Origin: SKLM01 sp964450435
GTDB taxonomy: Bacteria > Chloroflexota > Anaerolineae > B4-G1
Assembly (NCBI GenBank): GCA_964450435.1
Contig: CAYVCX010000060.1
Location: 1-17,547, forward strand
Length of the DNA: 17,547 bases
Direction of reading: 5' to 3'
Below, one piece after another: positions 7,155-15,678 of this stretch (its first letter is position 1; each line of letters starts with the position of its first letter). The notes beneath the pieces are model-generated. The model saw only the letters and a program-made list of their open reading frames with translations. It was not told where the DNA came from and searched no databases. Both the position numbers and the translations under genes were made by a program.

Positions 7155-8675
7155 TCAGGTCGTCGCGCCTCCCGCATCCAATGGCGCCCCAACCTCCCGC
7201 AGCTCCATCCTCCCAGAATCGCCCAGTGCATACGCAACAGGCCCTTGGGGGACTCGACTGTCGACCTCGAGAAGCCCCTGGTCCATGGCCTCCCAGATCG
7301 TCTGAAAAGGCGCAGTCCCGGGAACCCACTTCTCGACGATGACGGCCCCATGTCCGGGTAGAAGCGTGAACACCACCTGCCGTGGGTCGTCCGGGTTCTG
7401 CAGGGCATCGGCCCGCGAGAAGGCATCCACGATCCCCTGCGCCTGAGCTTCCGTCGCGCACGTCACCGGGTAGTGGTGAAACGCTGGCGCCATGGGCACA
7501 TATTCCACCGCCCCCTCATCGTACGCGCGGATCCCCCGATGCCCGTGCAGCTTGGAGCGCACCACCGGGACCTCGGCAGAGGTCTCCCAGGCGTTGCCCA
7601 ACGTCACCCTGGGCAGAGGCTCGTCCATGGCAATCATCTCCACCGCCTCAGAGGACGGCGGCGCCTTCGGCATCCCCTCCACGTGACGAACCAGCGCCCC
7701 GCCCCCGTCCGGGCGCAGGCCGACGATGACCGTCAAGTCCTCCTCTGTGATGCTCCCCTTGTATACCGGGCGAGCGCTTCCCGTGACCGTCGCGATCAGT
7801 GCGTCCAGATCGGGGTCCCAGGTCGAGAAGCACCCCTCGCTGTACTGGCTTGAGACCGCATCCGCCACCGCCGGCACGTTGACCAGATCAGCGATACGAA
7901 CCATCTCCGTGAAGAAGTCACGTAGCCCAAGCTCGCTCCCCGCCTCGCACATCTCCCCTGGCGTGGTCAATCCTTCCCAGACCCCCCGTGAGATGGTGTC
8001 ACCGGTTGGCACGTGTCCGGTCACCTCATGCGTGCTCTCGGCGGTGACAATGCGAGTCACGATGTCCTGATAGAATGCATCAAGATTGCCCGCCGGGATA
8101 CGTGGATGGGCCCCGACCAGGTTGAAGAGATAGGCCTCTTCGGGTCGTTCGTCCCCGACCACCAGCAGCACGTCGATGCACTTGGCCTGGCTCTGAATGA
8201 TGCGCTCCAGGGCGAGGATCGGTCCACCTCGCCGGCCTTGCTCGAACAGCACCTCATACGCTTCTTCAGCCAGCCCCGGGAAGTCATAGTCGGCTGGATC
8301 GGGCGGGGATTTGGAAAGGATTGTGCGCAGGTTCGCCAAAGCCCGCTCGAGTTCACCTCGCTGCATGTGAACCAGCGTGTAGATGGTGGGCGTCTGTGTC
8401 AGGTCGAATCGCCGCCGGGCCGTAAAGAGCAGCGCCCTTCGCCAGTTGAGCGGTTCCCCGAACCGGGCCGTGGTCATGATCACATCCGTGTCTGCAGCAG
8501 GACTGGACAGCACCGCGTGCCCCTGGCTGCGGAATCCTTCCAGCAGGCCGGCGGCCACCTGTTCAAGTACCGGCTCCTCGGGGACCGGCACGAAACTGAC
8601 GTTGAGATCGCGCAGCCATCCGTGGACCGGCCTGTCCCTGGGAAGTCCGTTGACGTCAGCACTCATGACCTGCAT
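7155..8675 (-). CDS. Large protein of unknown function
   Basis: A 506-aa soluble protein that I cannot place in a family. It has no signal peptide or membrane helix. The first about 200 residues alternate sheet- and helix-like segments (VSFVPVPEEPVLEQVAAGL, DTDVIMTTARFGEP, KCIDVLLVVGDERPEEAYLF), suggesting a Rossmann-like or nucleotide-handling fold. The middle (GLRDFFTEMVRIADLVNVPA, then SQYSEGCFSTWDPDLDALI) and the C-terminus (HHYPVTCATEAQAQGIVDAF, PGHGAVIVEKWVPGTAPFQT) contain conserved-looking Gly, His and Cys residues. The frame is open to 8720. ATG 8675 has a G-run just upstream, and ATG 8666 is almost as good, so the start is uncertain. It is followed after 17 bases by the methyltransferase gene, suggesting a shared pathway. 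Confidence 0.7.
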   Translation of the reverse strand: MQVMSADVNGLPRDRPVHGWLRDLNVSFVPVPEEPVLEQVAAGLLEGFRSQGHAVLSSPAADTDVIMTTARFGEPLNWRRALLFTARRRFDLTQTPTIYTLVHMQRGELERALANLRTILSKSPPDPADYDFPGLAEEAYEVLFEQGRRGGPILALERIIQSQAKCIDVLLVVGDERPEEAYLFNLVGAHPRIPAGNLDAFYQDIVTRIVTAESTHEVTGHVPTGDTISRGVWEGLTTPGEMCEAGSELGLRDFFTEMVRIADLVNVPAVADAVSSQYSEGCFSTWDPDLDALIATVTGSARPVYKGSITEEDLTVIVGLRPDGGGALVRHVEGMPKAPPSSEAVEMIAMDEPLPRVTLGNAWETSAEVPVVRSKLHGHRGIRAYDEGAVEYVPMAPAFHHYPVTCATEAQAQGIVDAFSRADALQNPDDPRQVVFTLLPGHGAVIVEKWVPGTAPFQTIWEAMDQGLLEVDSRVPQGPVAYALGDSGRMELREVGAPLDAGGATT

Positions 8676-8793
8676 TTCCCCCCCCACCACAACAGCGTCC
8701 CTCCAAACCCCTCCAACCATACCCGCCCGAGGCAGTCTCGAAGACCATCTCCAACACGTTCTCTATCCAGCTCAGACCGTCCTTCTGCACACC

Positions 8794-9609
8794 CTACTCT
8801 TCCGCCTGCTCCATCTCCCACCCTTCGATGTGAAACCTGCGCACCAACCAGTCACCAAGGCGGGGGGAGATTACGTTCACCAGGTGCAGGGCTCGGCACC
8901 GGAAAGGGATGATCACCTCTGGCCTGGGCCGCTGAACGGCGCCTACAATGGCCCGCGCCACCGCCTGCGGCGGTATCTTTGGCGATATCCAGGGCACCTT
9001 CAGGGTCTCGATCAGGGGGGTATCCACACGGCCTGGGAAGATGGTGGTTACCCTCACGCCGCTGTCGTGCAGCTCCTGCCGTAGCACGTCCCCGTAGCCG
9101 GTCAAGGCGAACTTGGCTGCCGCGTATGGAGCATCGCGGGGGAACCCTTTCTTCCCATCCAGCGACGAGACAAGCACGATATGCCCGCTCCCCTGCTCCA
9201 GCATGTGGGGCTGAACGGCGAGCACCGCGTAGAGCGCACCGTAGAAGTTCACCGCCATCGACCGCCTCATCTCCTCGACCGTCAGCTCTCGAACCGGCGA
9301 TCGCACGTAGGCGCCAGCGTTTGCTACCAGAATGTCGACCCGTCCCCAGCAGGCCACCGTCTCGGCTACCATGGAGTCCACCTGATCCCTGCGGGTCACG
9401 TCTGTGGGCGCCACCAGTGCCTCTCGCCCCCGCGAGCGGACTTCATCGGCCACCTCGTGCAGGGCCGATTCCGTGCGGGCAGCCAGCGACAGATGAGCCC
9501 CTGCCTCGGCCAGGGCCAGGGCGGTCACGCGCCCGATGCCGCTGGAGGCACCGGTGACAATGGCCACTTGGTCGATGAGAGAGGCCGACGCGCCGAACCA
9601 GCTCCTCAC
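8794..9609 (-). CDS. Short-chain dehydrogenase/reductase (classical SDR)
   Basis: A 271-aa NAD(P)-dependent oxidoreductase. It has the cofactor motif TGASSGIG (about 19-26), the structural NAG motif (VANAG, about 97-101), catalytic Ser in IVLVSSLDG and the catalytic YAAAK pair (Tyr162, Lys166). Arg45 in SLAARTES after the second strand hints at NADP preference. The C-terminal tail (about 215-271) extends beyond the core and includes RRFHIEGWEM, possibly membrane-associated. The likely start is GTG 9609: GGGGAGG sits 6 bases before it, but touches the in-frame ATG at 9615. GTG forms a 4-base GTGA overlap with the degV stop, so translation is coupled. The substrate is not predictable. Confidence 0.88.
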   Translation of the reverse strand: MRSWFGASASLIDQVAIVTGASSGIGRVTALALAEAGAHLSLAARTESALHEVADEVRSRGREALVAPTDVTRRDQVDSMVAETVACWGRVDILVANAGAYVRSPVRELTVEEMRRSMAVNFYGALYAVLAVQPHMLEQGSGHIVLVSSLDGKKGFPRDAPYAAAKFALTGYGDVLRQELHDSGVRVTTIFPGRVDTPLIETLKVPWISPKIPPQAVARAIVGAVQRPRPEVIIPFRCRALHLVNVISPRLGDWLVRRFHIEGWEMEQAEE

Positions 9610-10487
9610 GCGCATCCTCCCCGCGGTCCCCTCGCCATTACGAAGACACCCACTGCGCCGGAGCCAGCGTGCGAGGACACCACGGCCCCCGCCTCCCGCA
9701 CCAGGATCTCTCCTCGGGGAAAACCGGTGCGCTCCGCCAGGCGATCAGCCAGCTCCAGGGCCTTCTCCCGGTTGCGGGCATGCACCACCCCCAGGTGCTC
9801 CAGCGCCCCTACCTCTTCGACCATGTCCAAAACGCGGTCTAAGGCGCTCCGGAACGATCGCGCAATGCCCAGGAGCTGCAGCCGTCCGTCCTGGAAGCCC
9901 ACAATCGGCTTGATCCTCAACATGCGCGTCATACGATCGACAACGCGGATAAAACCATCGGCGCGCCCTCCCCTCCGTACGCTCTCCAGCGTGTCCAGCA
10001 CTACCATCTCCCGGACTCGCGACCGCAGGTTCTCCAGCAGGGATACGACCTCATCCACCGAACAGCCAGCAGCGGCGGCTTGCGCTGCCCCCAAGACCTG
10101 GAAGCCGACACCCAACGAGAGCGAGTGCGAGTCGAAGATCCGCACCGCCTCGCCAAATCGCCGACCTGCCAGCCGCGCAGTGTCCGCCGTCCCGCTGTGC
10201 TTGCCCGTGAGGGTGACGCAGATCACCTGCTTCCCTCGCCCTACCAGCCCCTCAAAGACCTCATCAAACACACCGGGGGAAGGCTGCGAGGTCTGTGGAG
10301 CAGTCAGCTCGGCTGCCTTCTTCCAGAACGCCTCGGGAGACAGCTCCAGATCGAAGTAACTCTCGGTGCCAAAACTCACTACGAGAGGGACAACGGCAAT
10401 CTTGAAGCGGTTCAGAATCTCGCGCGGCAGGTCGCAACTGCTGTCCGTAACGATGCGCAAGATATCGCGTCGGTCGGTGTCTGTCAT
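9606..10487 (-). CDS. DegV family fatty-acid-binding protein
   Basis: A 293-aa DegV/EDD-fold protein. Members bind a fatty acid; in Firmicutes, related FakB proteins present it to the kinase FakA. The sequence opens with the DegV start signature IVTDSSCDLP (about 12-21), continues with the SGT loop VTLTGKHSGTADTA, the FDSHSLSLGVGFQ motif and the family's VLDTLESVRRGGR segment, and ends with SSHAGSGAVGV, matching the C-terminal His-x-Gly-Pro/Ser-Gly region. Length is typical. GGGAGGAG lies 4-5 bases before the ATG, and a promoter is recognised upstream. It is first in a minus-strand series and overlaps the SDR gene. No FakA-like kinase gene is in the window. Confidence 0.9.
   Translation of the reverse strand: MTDTDRRDILRIVTDSSCDLPREILNRFKIAVVPLVVSFGTESYFDLELSPEAFWKKAAELTAPQTSQPSPGVFDEVFEGLVGRGKQVICVTLTGKHSGTADTARLAGRRFGEAVRIFDSHSLSLGVGFQVLGAAQAAAAGCSVDEVVSLLENLRSRVREMVVLDTLESVRRGGRADGFIRVVDRMTRMLRIKPIVGFQDGRLQLLGIARSFRSALDRVLDMVEEVGALEHLGVVHARNREKALELADRLAERTGFPRGEILVREAGAVVSSHAGSGAVGVFVMARGPRGGCA
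9616..9622 (-). promoter_or_regulatory. Ribosome binding site deciding the SDR start
   Basis: GGGGAGG on the minus strand is 6 bases from GTG 9609 and 0 bases from ATG 9615. Normal spacing favours GTG, giving a GTGA stop-start overlap with degV. Confidence 0.6.
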
Positions 10488-10514
10488 GGTTCTCCTCCCA
10501 CAGTTCTTGGCCGG

Positions 10515-10543
10515 ATTGTACTATGCTCCGGGGCTATGAGCAA
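10515..10543 (-). promoter_or_regulatory. Sigma-70 promoter of degV
   Basis: On the minus strand TTGCTC (10538-10543), a 17-base spacer and TACAAT (10515-10520) form a good housekeeping promoter, about 27 bases before the degV start codon. It diverges from the promoter at 10591-10618. Confidence 0.65.
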
Positions 10544-10590
10544 CCCCACGAGTTCCGGCGGTCTCGGCCAACACGCTGATCTCGTCACAA

Positions 10591-10618
10591 TTGGACCCCG
10601 GGGACGATGTGCTATAAT
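10591..10618 (+). promoter_or_regulatory. Sigma-70 promoter of the YbdK-type ligase
   Basis: TTGGAC (10591-10596), a 16-base spacer and a perfect TATAAT (10613-10618) preceded by TGC (extended -10). Transcription would start near 10625, leaving a leader of only about 14 bases before the ATG, with AAGG as the ribosome site. Confidence 0.75.
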
Positions 10619-10638
10619 TGCAGCCGTATAAGGCACCC

Positions 10639-11745
10639 ATGATTGAACCATCGCTGAACATCGGCATCGAAGAAGAGTATCAGATCATCGACCCCCACAC
10701 GCGAGAGCTGCGCTCGTACGTGCAGCAGTTTCTCGAACAGGGAACGGCCATCCTGCCGGATCAGCTCCGGCCCGAGTTCCTCCAGTCTCAGATCGAGGCC
10801 GGGACCCAGGTCTGCCGGGACATCAAAGAGGCCCGCATTGAGCTGATCCGAATTCGCCGTTCCATACTGCAGCTGGCAGAGGAGGCCGGGCTGTGGGTGG
10901 CTGCAGCGGGAACGCATCCCTTTTCCTCCTGGGTCAAGCAGCGCGTCTCACCCTTCGGCCGCTACCCGGAGTTGATCCGCTTCCTGCAGGACGTGGGACG
11001 TCAACTGCTGGTCTTCGGTATGCACGTCCATATTGGCATCGAGGACCAGGAGTTGCTGATCGACGTGATGAACCAGCTTCGCTATTTTCTCCCCCACCTG
11101 CTCGCCCTCTCTACCAGCTCTCCGTTCTGGCACGGTCGCGACACTGGTCTGAAGTCGTACCGGAGCGTCGTCTTTGAGAACCTGCCGCGCACCGGGATCC
11201 CACAACGGTTCGAGTCGCATGCCAGCTACCGCCGCTACGCCGATACGCTGCTGACCACCGGCAGCATCGCCGAGCCGACCCACATCTGGTGGGACGTGCG
11301 TCCCAGCGAGAAGTTCCCCACGTTGGAGGTTCGCATCCCCGATATGTGCACCCGCATCGAGGAAACTCTCTGCCTGGTCGCTCTGGTGCAAGCTATTGCG
11401 GCCAAGCTCGTGCAGCTTCGAAAGGTCAACCAGTCGTGGCGGCCCTACCGCAAGCACCTCATCGACGAGAACAAGTGGCGAGCTCTGCGCTACGGCACCG
11501 GGGGAAAGCTGATTGACTTCGGCAAGAAGAGAGAAGTGTCGTTTCCCGTCCTCATGGAGGAAATCCTGGAGTGGGTCGACGATGTCGTGGACGAACTGGG
11601 GAGCCGGGAGGAGATTGAATACGTCTACACCATCCTGCGCGACGGCACCAGCGCCGACCGTCAGCTGGCCGTCTACCAACGCTCAGGTGATCTCCAGGCC
11701 GTGGTGGATAGGGTGGTCGCAGAGACGCAGGAAAGCGTGACCTGA
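10639..11745 (+). CDS. YbdK-type carboxylate-amine ligase (GCS2 family)
   Basis: A 368-aa ATP-dependent ligase of the glutamate-cysteine ligase 2 family, which joins a carboxylate (glutamate in YbdK) to an amine. Family marks are the N-terminal GIEEEYQIID (about 9-18), HPFSSW, the central GMHVHIG metal/substrate motif (about 131-137) and EVRIPDMCTRIEE near residue 235. Length fits the family (about 370). It is most like the bacterial YbdK/COG2170 group, many of which show weak glutamate-cysteine ligase activity or have unknown substrates. The ATG at 10639 is chosen because it follows the promoter and AAGG; the frame opens 21 bases earlier only through a TTG inside the -10 box. It is probably monocistronic, since the next gene has its own promoter. 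Confidence 0.88.
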   Translation: MIEPSLNIGIEEEYQIIDPHTRELRSYVQQFLEQGTAILPDQLRPEFLQSQIEAGTQVCRDIKEARIELIRIRRSILQLAEEAGLWVAAAGTHPFSSWVKQRVSPFGRYPELIRFLQDVGRQLLVFGMHVHIGIEDQELLIDVMNQLRYFLPHLLALSTSSPFWHGRDTGLKSYRSVVFENLPRTGIPQRFESHASYRRYADTLLTTGSIAEPTHIWWDVRPSEKFPTLEVRIPDMCTRIEETLCLVALVQAIAAKLVQLRKVNQSWRPYRKHLIDENKWRALRYGTGGKLIDFGKKREVSFPVLMEEILEWVDDVVDELGSREEIEYVYTILRDGTSADRQLAVYQRSGDLQAVVDRVVAETQESVT

Positions 11746-11768
11746 AGTCCGTGTACTGGCTGACCCCA

Positions 11769-11797
11769 TTGACACGCATCATCCGCTGTGCTATGAT
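11769..11797 (+). promoter_or_regulatory. Near-consensus sigma-70 promoter of the protease operon
   Basis: A perfect TTGACA (11769-11774), a 17-base spacer and TATGAT (11792-11797) with TGC before it. Transcription would begin near 11804 and leave a leader of about 96 bases. The leader contains small inverted repeats (such as GGCTGGCGAGCGCC) but no riboswitch that I recognise. Confidence 0.75.
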
Positions 11798-11900
11798 GTC
11801 GATAGGTGTTCGAGGCCTCCCAAAGGGCTGGCGAGCGCCGGTCATCCCGACGAGAGGACGCTTGAACACTGCAACGCGAGTTCTGTAAGGAGACGCCACC

Positions 11901-13031
11901 ATGACCAGCTTCAGACTGTTCACCGTTCAAGGCATCGAGATTAAGGTGCATATCACGTTCCCGCTGATTCTGGTCTGGGCGGCGGTGCAGTTTGGCCTTC
12001 TCGGCGGAGATGGGTTTGCGCTCGCCGGCGCTGCGTTCGGGGTGGTCGTTACCCTCCTGCTGTTCGCCTGCGTCGTCATCCACGAGCTCGCCCACAGTTT
12101 GACCTCAACCTGGATGGGTTATCCGGTGAAGGACATCGTCCTATTGCCACTGGGTGGAGTCTCGCAGATCGAAGAGATGCCCGAGCGTCCAGGTGAAGAG
12201 TTCCTGATGGCCATCGCCGGCCCGCTGAGCAACGTGGTCATCGCATTTCTGTTAGGTCTACTAAGTCTCTTCACCCGCACGAGCCTATTCTCCGGCCTGC
12301 GCAGGGTCCTCACAGATCCAATGACGTTGGGCTGGGCCGATACGCTCCCATATCTACTCCTGACCAACCTTGCCCTGGCTGCCTTCAACCTCATTCCGGC
12401 CTTTCCTATGGATGGCGGGCGCGTGCTCCGCTCGCTTCTGGCGACGGTCATACCCCAGGCTCAGGCCACGGATGTCGCAGTTCGCATTGGACAGGGATTC
12501 GCCTGGCTCCTGGGGTTGGGTGGGTTATTGACGGGAAACCTCATCTGGATCCTCATCGCCATCTTCGTGTACTCCGGCGCAGCCCAGGAGGGCCGCATGA
12601 TGCGCATACAGGCCATCCTCGAGGGTATGAAGGTGCGCCAGGCTTTCTCCCGCAACGTCCAGGCCATCTCCCCCGACGATCCCGTCAGCCGCGCCGCCGA
12701 CCTCACGCTCGAAAGCTTCCAGTCCGATTTCCCGGTCTGCGATGAGGGCCAGATCGTGGGTCTGCTGACCCACACCGACATCATTCGCTCGCTCAAGATG
12801 CGCCAGCCAGACACGCCTGTTCGGGAGGTGATGAGGACAGATTTCTCCACTCTGCACGTGGACGACGGTCTCTTCGAGGTGCATCAGCGCATGCAGCAGG
12901 CTGGCGTCGACGCGCTGCCCGTGGCTGAGGGCGGCCATTTTGCCGGCCTGCTCACCAGCCGAGACGTGAACGAGGCCTACCAGCTTCTCTCCATCAGCCG
13001 CGATTTGCGGGAAGCACTCCAGAGCACCTGA
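11901..13031 (+). CDS. Site-2 protease (M50) with CBS domain pair
   Basis: A 376-aa intramembrane zinc metalloprotease of the SpoIVFB/Rip3 type. The zinc-binding HELAH (61-65) lies in a hydrophobic helix, and the third ligand is Asp171 in NLIPAFPMDGGR (163-174), standing for the usual NxxPxxxxDGGR. The membrane part has about five or six helices up to about residue 225. The cytoplasmic tail (about 240-370) has two CBS repeats, ending GLLTHTDII and GLLTSRDV, which sense adenosine nucleotides in this subfamily. The substrate is probably a membrane-bound regulator, not identified here. AAGGAG lies 8 bases before the ATG. An HD gene follows after 9 bases and a further transporter-like gene after that, all same strand, suggesting an operon. 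Confidence 0.9.
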   Translation: MTSFRLFTVQGIEIKVHITFPLILVWAAVQFGLLGGDGFALAGAAFGVVVTLLLFACVVIHELAHSLTSTWMGYPVKDIVLLPLGGVSQIEEMPERPGEEFLMAIAGPLSNVVIAFLLGLLSLFTRTSLFSGLRRVLTDPMTLGWADTLPYLLLTNLALAAFNLIPAFPMDGGRVLRSLLATVIPQAQATDVAVRIGQGFAWLLGLGGLLTGNLIWILIAIFVYSGAAQEGRMMRIQAILEGMKVRQAFSRNVQAISPDDPVSRAADLTLESFQSDFPVCDEGQIVGLLTHTDIIRSLKMRQPDTPVREVMRTDFSTLHVDDGLFEVHQRMQQAGVDALPVAEGGHFAGLLTSRDVNEAYQLLSISRDLREALQST

Positions 13032-13040
13032 AGCCTGCCC

Positions 13041-13670
13041 GTGATTTCAGTCGATGAAGTCAGGCCCCTGTACGCGGGCACCGACGCCGTTCACGACTTC
13101 GACCACGTGCTCCGCGTACTCAACCTCGCAGAGCGCATCGGCAGCGCCGAAGGCGCTGACCTGGGCCTAGTACGAGCCGCCGTCCTGCTCCACGACCTCG
13201 GTCGCCGTGAGGCAGAGGCGGCCGGGGCCGACCACGCGGCAGCCGCCGCGCAGCGTGCTCGGGAGATTCTGGCCCATCACCCTGGCCCGGCGGTCGAAGC
13301 CATAACCCGCGCTATCGCAGCCCACCGTTTCCGTACCGGGCCGGATCCATCCTCCCTTGAGGCCCAGGTCCTCTTCGACGCCGACAAACTCGATGCCATC
13401 GGGGCGGTAGGGGTAGCTCGAGCCTTCGCCTACGGTGGTGCCCACGGACAGCGCCTCTGGGCTCCCATCGAATCCATCAATCTTGACCGCTGGCAGACAG
13501 AAGGAGATGATAGCGAGCTCCACACCCCGGTCCACGAGTTTGTGTTCAAGCTGGCCCGCATCCGGGATTGTCTCTACACGCCTACGGGCCGTGCCATGGC
13601 TGCATCCCGCCACGGCTATATGGTCGCCTTCTTCGACCGGTTGGCCCGGGAAGTGAGAGGAACGACGTGA
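13041..13670 (+). CDS. HD-domain phosphohydrolase
   Basis: A 209-aa metal-dependent phosphohydrolase of the HD superfamily, related to the YedJ group. The metal ligands are visible in order: His18 and His22 in VHDFDHVLRV, the His51-Asp52 pair in LLHDLGRREA, His95 in AIAAHRF and the closing LFDADKLDAIGAVGVARAF (Asp113, Asp115, Asp118). The usual substrate is a nucleotide or other phosphate ester; no specific one can be predicted. The start is GTG at 13041, 9 bases after the protease stop, with no strong ribosome site, so coupled translation is likely. The next gene begins 14 bases after it ends. Confidence 0.85.
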   Translation: MISVDEVRPLYAGTDAVHDFDHVLRVLNLAERIGSAEGADLGLVRAAVLLHDLGRREAEAAGADHAAAAAQRAREILAHHPGPAVEAITRAIAAHRFRTGPDPSSLEAQVLFDADKLDAIGAVGVARAFAYGGAHGQRLWAPIESINLDRWQTEGDDSELHTPVHEFVFKLARIRDCLYTPTGRAMAASRHGYMVAFFDRLAREVRGTT

Positions 13671-13684
13671 GAGGAGCTCGCCAG

Positions 13685-14746
13685 ATGTCCCAGGAGAGAG
13701 GACATTGGATCACCAGACTCAAACAGCTGGGGGTGGCGTTGGTCGCGCTCCTGCTCTTCCTCTTCGCCCTGGAGATGATGAAATCGGGAGCCCAGGGCCT
13801 CACACCATTCCTTCGCCAGCACCTCGATATCAAGCACGCCGCCGACTCCCTGGGACTCGGCTGGCTCATGGCCTACGTCGTGCTGAGCGGCTCGCCCGTC
13901 GCGGCCATAGCAGTGGCTTTCGTCAGCGTCGAAGCACTCACGCCGGTCCAGACCTTCGCCATGATCAGCGGATCCCGGCTCGGCGCTTCCCTCATCGTCC
14001 TCATCCTCGGGTTCATCTACACCCTGCGCGGGCACGAGCGCTGGACCGTGCTCTCAACCGGCATCCTCTCCCTCCTCCTCACCGCCTCGGTTCAGCTGCC
14101 AGCGTTGCCGGTGGGGATTTACATACTGGAGCAAGGGTGGCTCGACGCCGTTTACTGGTCGTGGCTGGTCCAGTTCTCCACGGCCATCAACTCCATTCTC
14201 AATCCGGTCATGGACCCCGTGGCCGCATTCCTTCCCCAGTGGGGCCTATTTGTCGCCGGTGTTGGCGCCGTCACTGTCAGCTTCCAGTTGTTTGATAAGG
14301 CACTGCCGCAGATCCGGTTCGAGAGGGCCGGCCTGGAGCGGCCGTCGCGCCTCATCTACCGGCCCGAGATCATGTTTCTTATGGGTTTCCTGGTAACGCT
14401 GTGCACCCTGTCGGTCTCGGTCTCCATCGGCATCCTCGTTCCTCTGTCGGCACGCGGCTACATCCGAAGGGAGAACATTATGCCCTATGTGCTGGGGGCG
14501 AATATCTCGACCATGATCGACACGCTGGCAGCCGCCGTCATTCTCGGCGCGCCCCAGGCGGTGACGGTGGTGCTGATCCACATGCTTAGCGCCGTCATCG
14601 TGTCGCTGCCTATCATCTTGCTGGCGTACAAGCCCTACAGCCGGTTTATGTCGGGCGCTCTCGAATGGACCCTGGAAGGTCGAAGGAACTTCCTCATCTT
14701 CCTCGGTCTGTTCTTCTTGGTGCCCATTGCGCTTATTCTATTGTAG
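13685..14746 (+). CDS. Divergent Na+/phosphate cotransporter-like membrane protein
   Basis: A 353-aa polytopic membrane protein with about eight or nine hydrophobic segments. Two internally similar halves resemble the inverted repeats of the NptA/Na-Pi-cotransporter II family: about 62-102 (VVLSGSPVAAIAVAFVSVEA followed by QTFAMISGSRLGAS) and about 235-282 (TLSVSVSIGILVPLSARGYI followed by LGANISTMIDT). The second matches the GANIGTT part of the family, but the usual QSSSATT cores are replaced by SGSPVA and LSVSVS. The ion and substrate may therefore differ, or transport may be lost. The start at 13685 is preceded by AGGAG at 9 bases. It lies between the HD gene and a universal stress protein gene. 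An unassigned transporter is the alternative. Confidence 0.65.
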   Translation: MSQERGHWITRLKQLGVALVALLLFLFALEMMKSGAQGLTPFLRQHLDIKHAADSLGLGWLMAYVVLSGSPVAAIAVAFVSVEALTPVQTFAMISGSRLGASLIVLILGFIYTLRGHERWTVLSTGILSLLLTASVQLPALPVGIYILEQGWLDAVYWSWLVQFSTAINSILNPVMDPVAAFLPQWGLFVAGVGAVTVSFQLFDKALPQIRFERAGLERPSRLIYRPEIMFLMGFLVTLCTLSVSVSIGILVPLSARGYIRRENIMPYVLGANISTMIDTLAAAVILGAPQAVTVVLIHMLSAVIVSLPIILLAYKPYSRFMSGALEWTLEGRRNFLIFLGLFFLVPIALILL

Positions 14747-14799
14747 CCGCCGCCCATCGTGTTCGGCAACCTATCACGGACCAGGAGAGAAGAGAGAGG

Positions 14800-15645
14800 A
14801 TGAACCACAAGATGCGAGTGCTGCTCTACAGTGACGGCTCTCCGCTGGGCAGTCAAGCCTTGAACGTAGGGACGCGAATCGCAACGCTTATGGCCACCGC
14901 CGTCGATATCTTGACCATAGCCGGACCAGACGATGGCCCGAGATCGGCCGCCCAACAGGTCGAGGCCGCAGCCCGGAAGCTGCAGGACGCCGGCGTCTCG
15001 GTCTCCGTGCATCGGCGACCCGGAACCATGCCCGGAGAGTTGCTCGATCAGGCCGAGGTCACCGACTACGACCTGATCGTCGTCGGCAGCCGAGGGCGAC
15101 GAGGCATCAAGCGGCTTGTCGCCGGTTCCCGGGCATGCAGCATCCTCAAGAGCACCACGACCTCTGTGCTCGTGGTCAAAGGCAGGGAGCGCCAGCAGAT
15201 CGCCGACATCCTCGTCGGATCTGCCGCCGGCCCGGCCAGCGAGGAAGCAATCCGCTTCACGGCCAGACTGGCAGTTGCCCTCGACGCATCTGTCGCTCTG
15301 TTGCACGTTATGTCCCAGGTGGCCCTGAGAGAACGCGCCGTCGCCGCCGACCTGGAGGCAGAGGCCGACGAATTGATGGAACGTGGTTCACGAGAGGGCA
15401 TCCACTTGAAGCGGATGCTCGACATCCTGCGCGGCGAGGGTGTCGATGCCAGAGCTCTGGTGAGACACGGCCTGATCGTCGATGAGCTCATCTCCGAAGC
15501 GAAGGAGAGCGATTTCGACCTGGTAGTCGTTGGGGCGCACACAGCCCCTGGCGTCACAGGGCTCCTGTCGAGCGACCTGGCCGAGCAGATCATGCTCGCT
15601 GCCGAGCGGCCCATTCTGATCGTTCACCCCGTCGACAAGACCTGA
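14800..15645 (+). CDS. Double-domain universal stress protein
   Basis: A 281-aa cytoplasmic protein made of two UspA domains (about 4-127 and 132-281). The first has the ATP-loop pattern IVVGSRGRRGIKRLVAGSRA; the second has VVVGAHTAPGVTGLLSSDLA and ends ILIVHP. The first fits the G-x2-G-x9-G-S/T nucleotide motif; the second is looser. Tandem Usp proteins often modulate transporters or stress survival by binding nucleotides. The start at 14800 follows a purine-rich AGGAGAGAAGAGAGAGG; ATG at 14812 is possible. It is 53 bases after the transporter-like gene and probably last in the operon. A regulatory link to that membrane protein is inference, supported by adjacency. Confidence 0.85.
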   Translation: MNHKMRVLLYSDGSPLGSQALNVGTRIATLMATAVDILTIAGPDDGPRSAAQQVEAAARKLQDAGVSVSVHRRPGTMPGELLDQAEVTDYDLIVVGSRGRRGIKRLVAGSRACSILKSTTTSVLVVKGRERQQIADILVGSAAGPASEEAIRFTARLAVALDASVALLHVMSQVALRERAVAADLEAEADELMERGSREGIHLKRMLDILRGEGVDARALVRHGLIVDELISEAKESDFDLVVVGAHTAPGVTGLLSSDLAEQIMLAAERPILIVHPVDKT

Positions 15646-15678
15646 GGGCCCTTCTACCATCAACCGCTGGATCGCTGT

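Noticed and set aside
9181..10359. 392-aa plus-strand frame opposite SDR and DegV
   Set aside because: Low-complexity Arg/Pro/Ser composition typical of antisense frames in GC-rich DNA; the minus-strand genes have clear motifs and ribosome sites.
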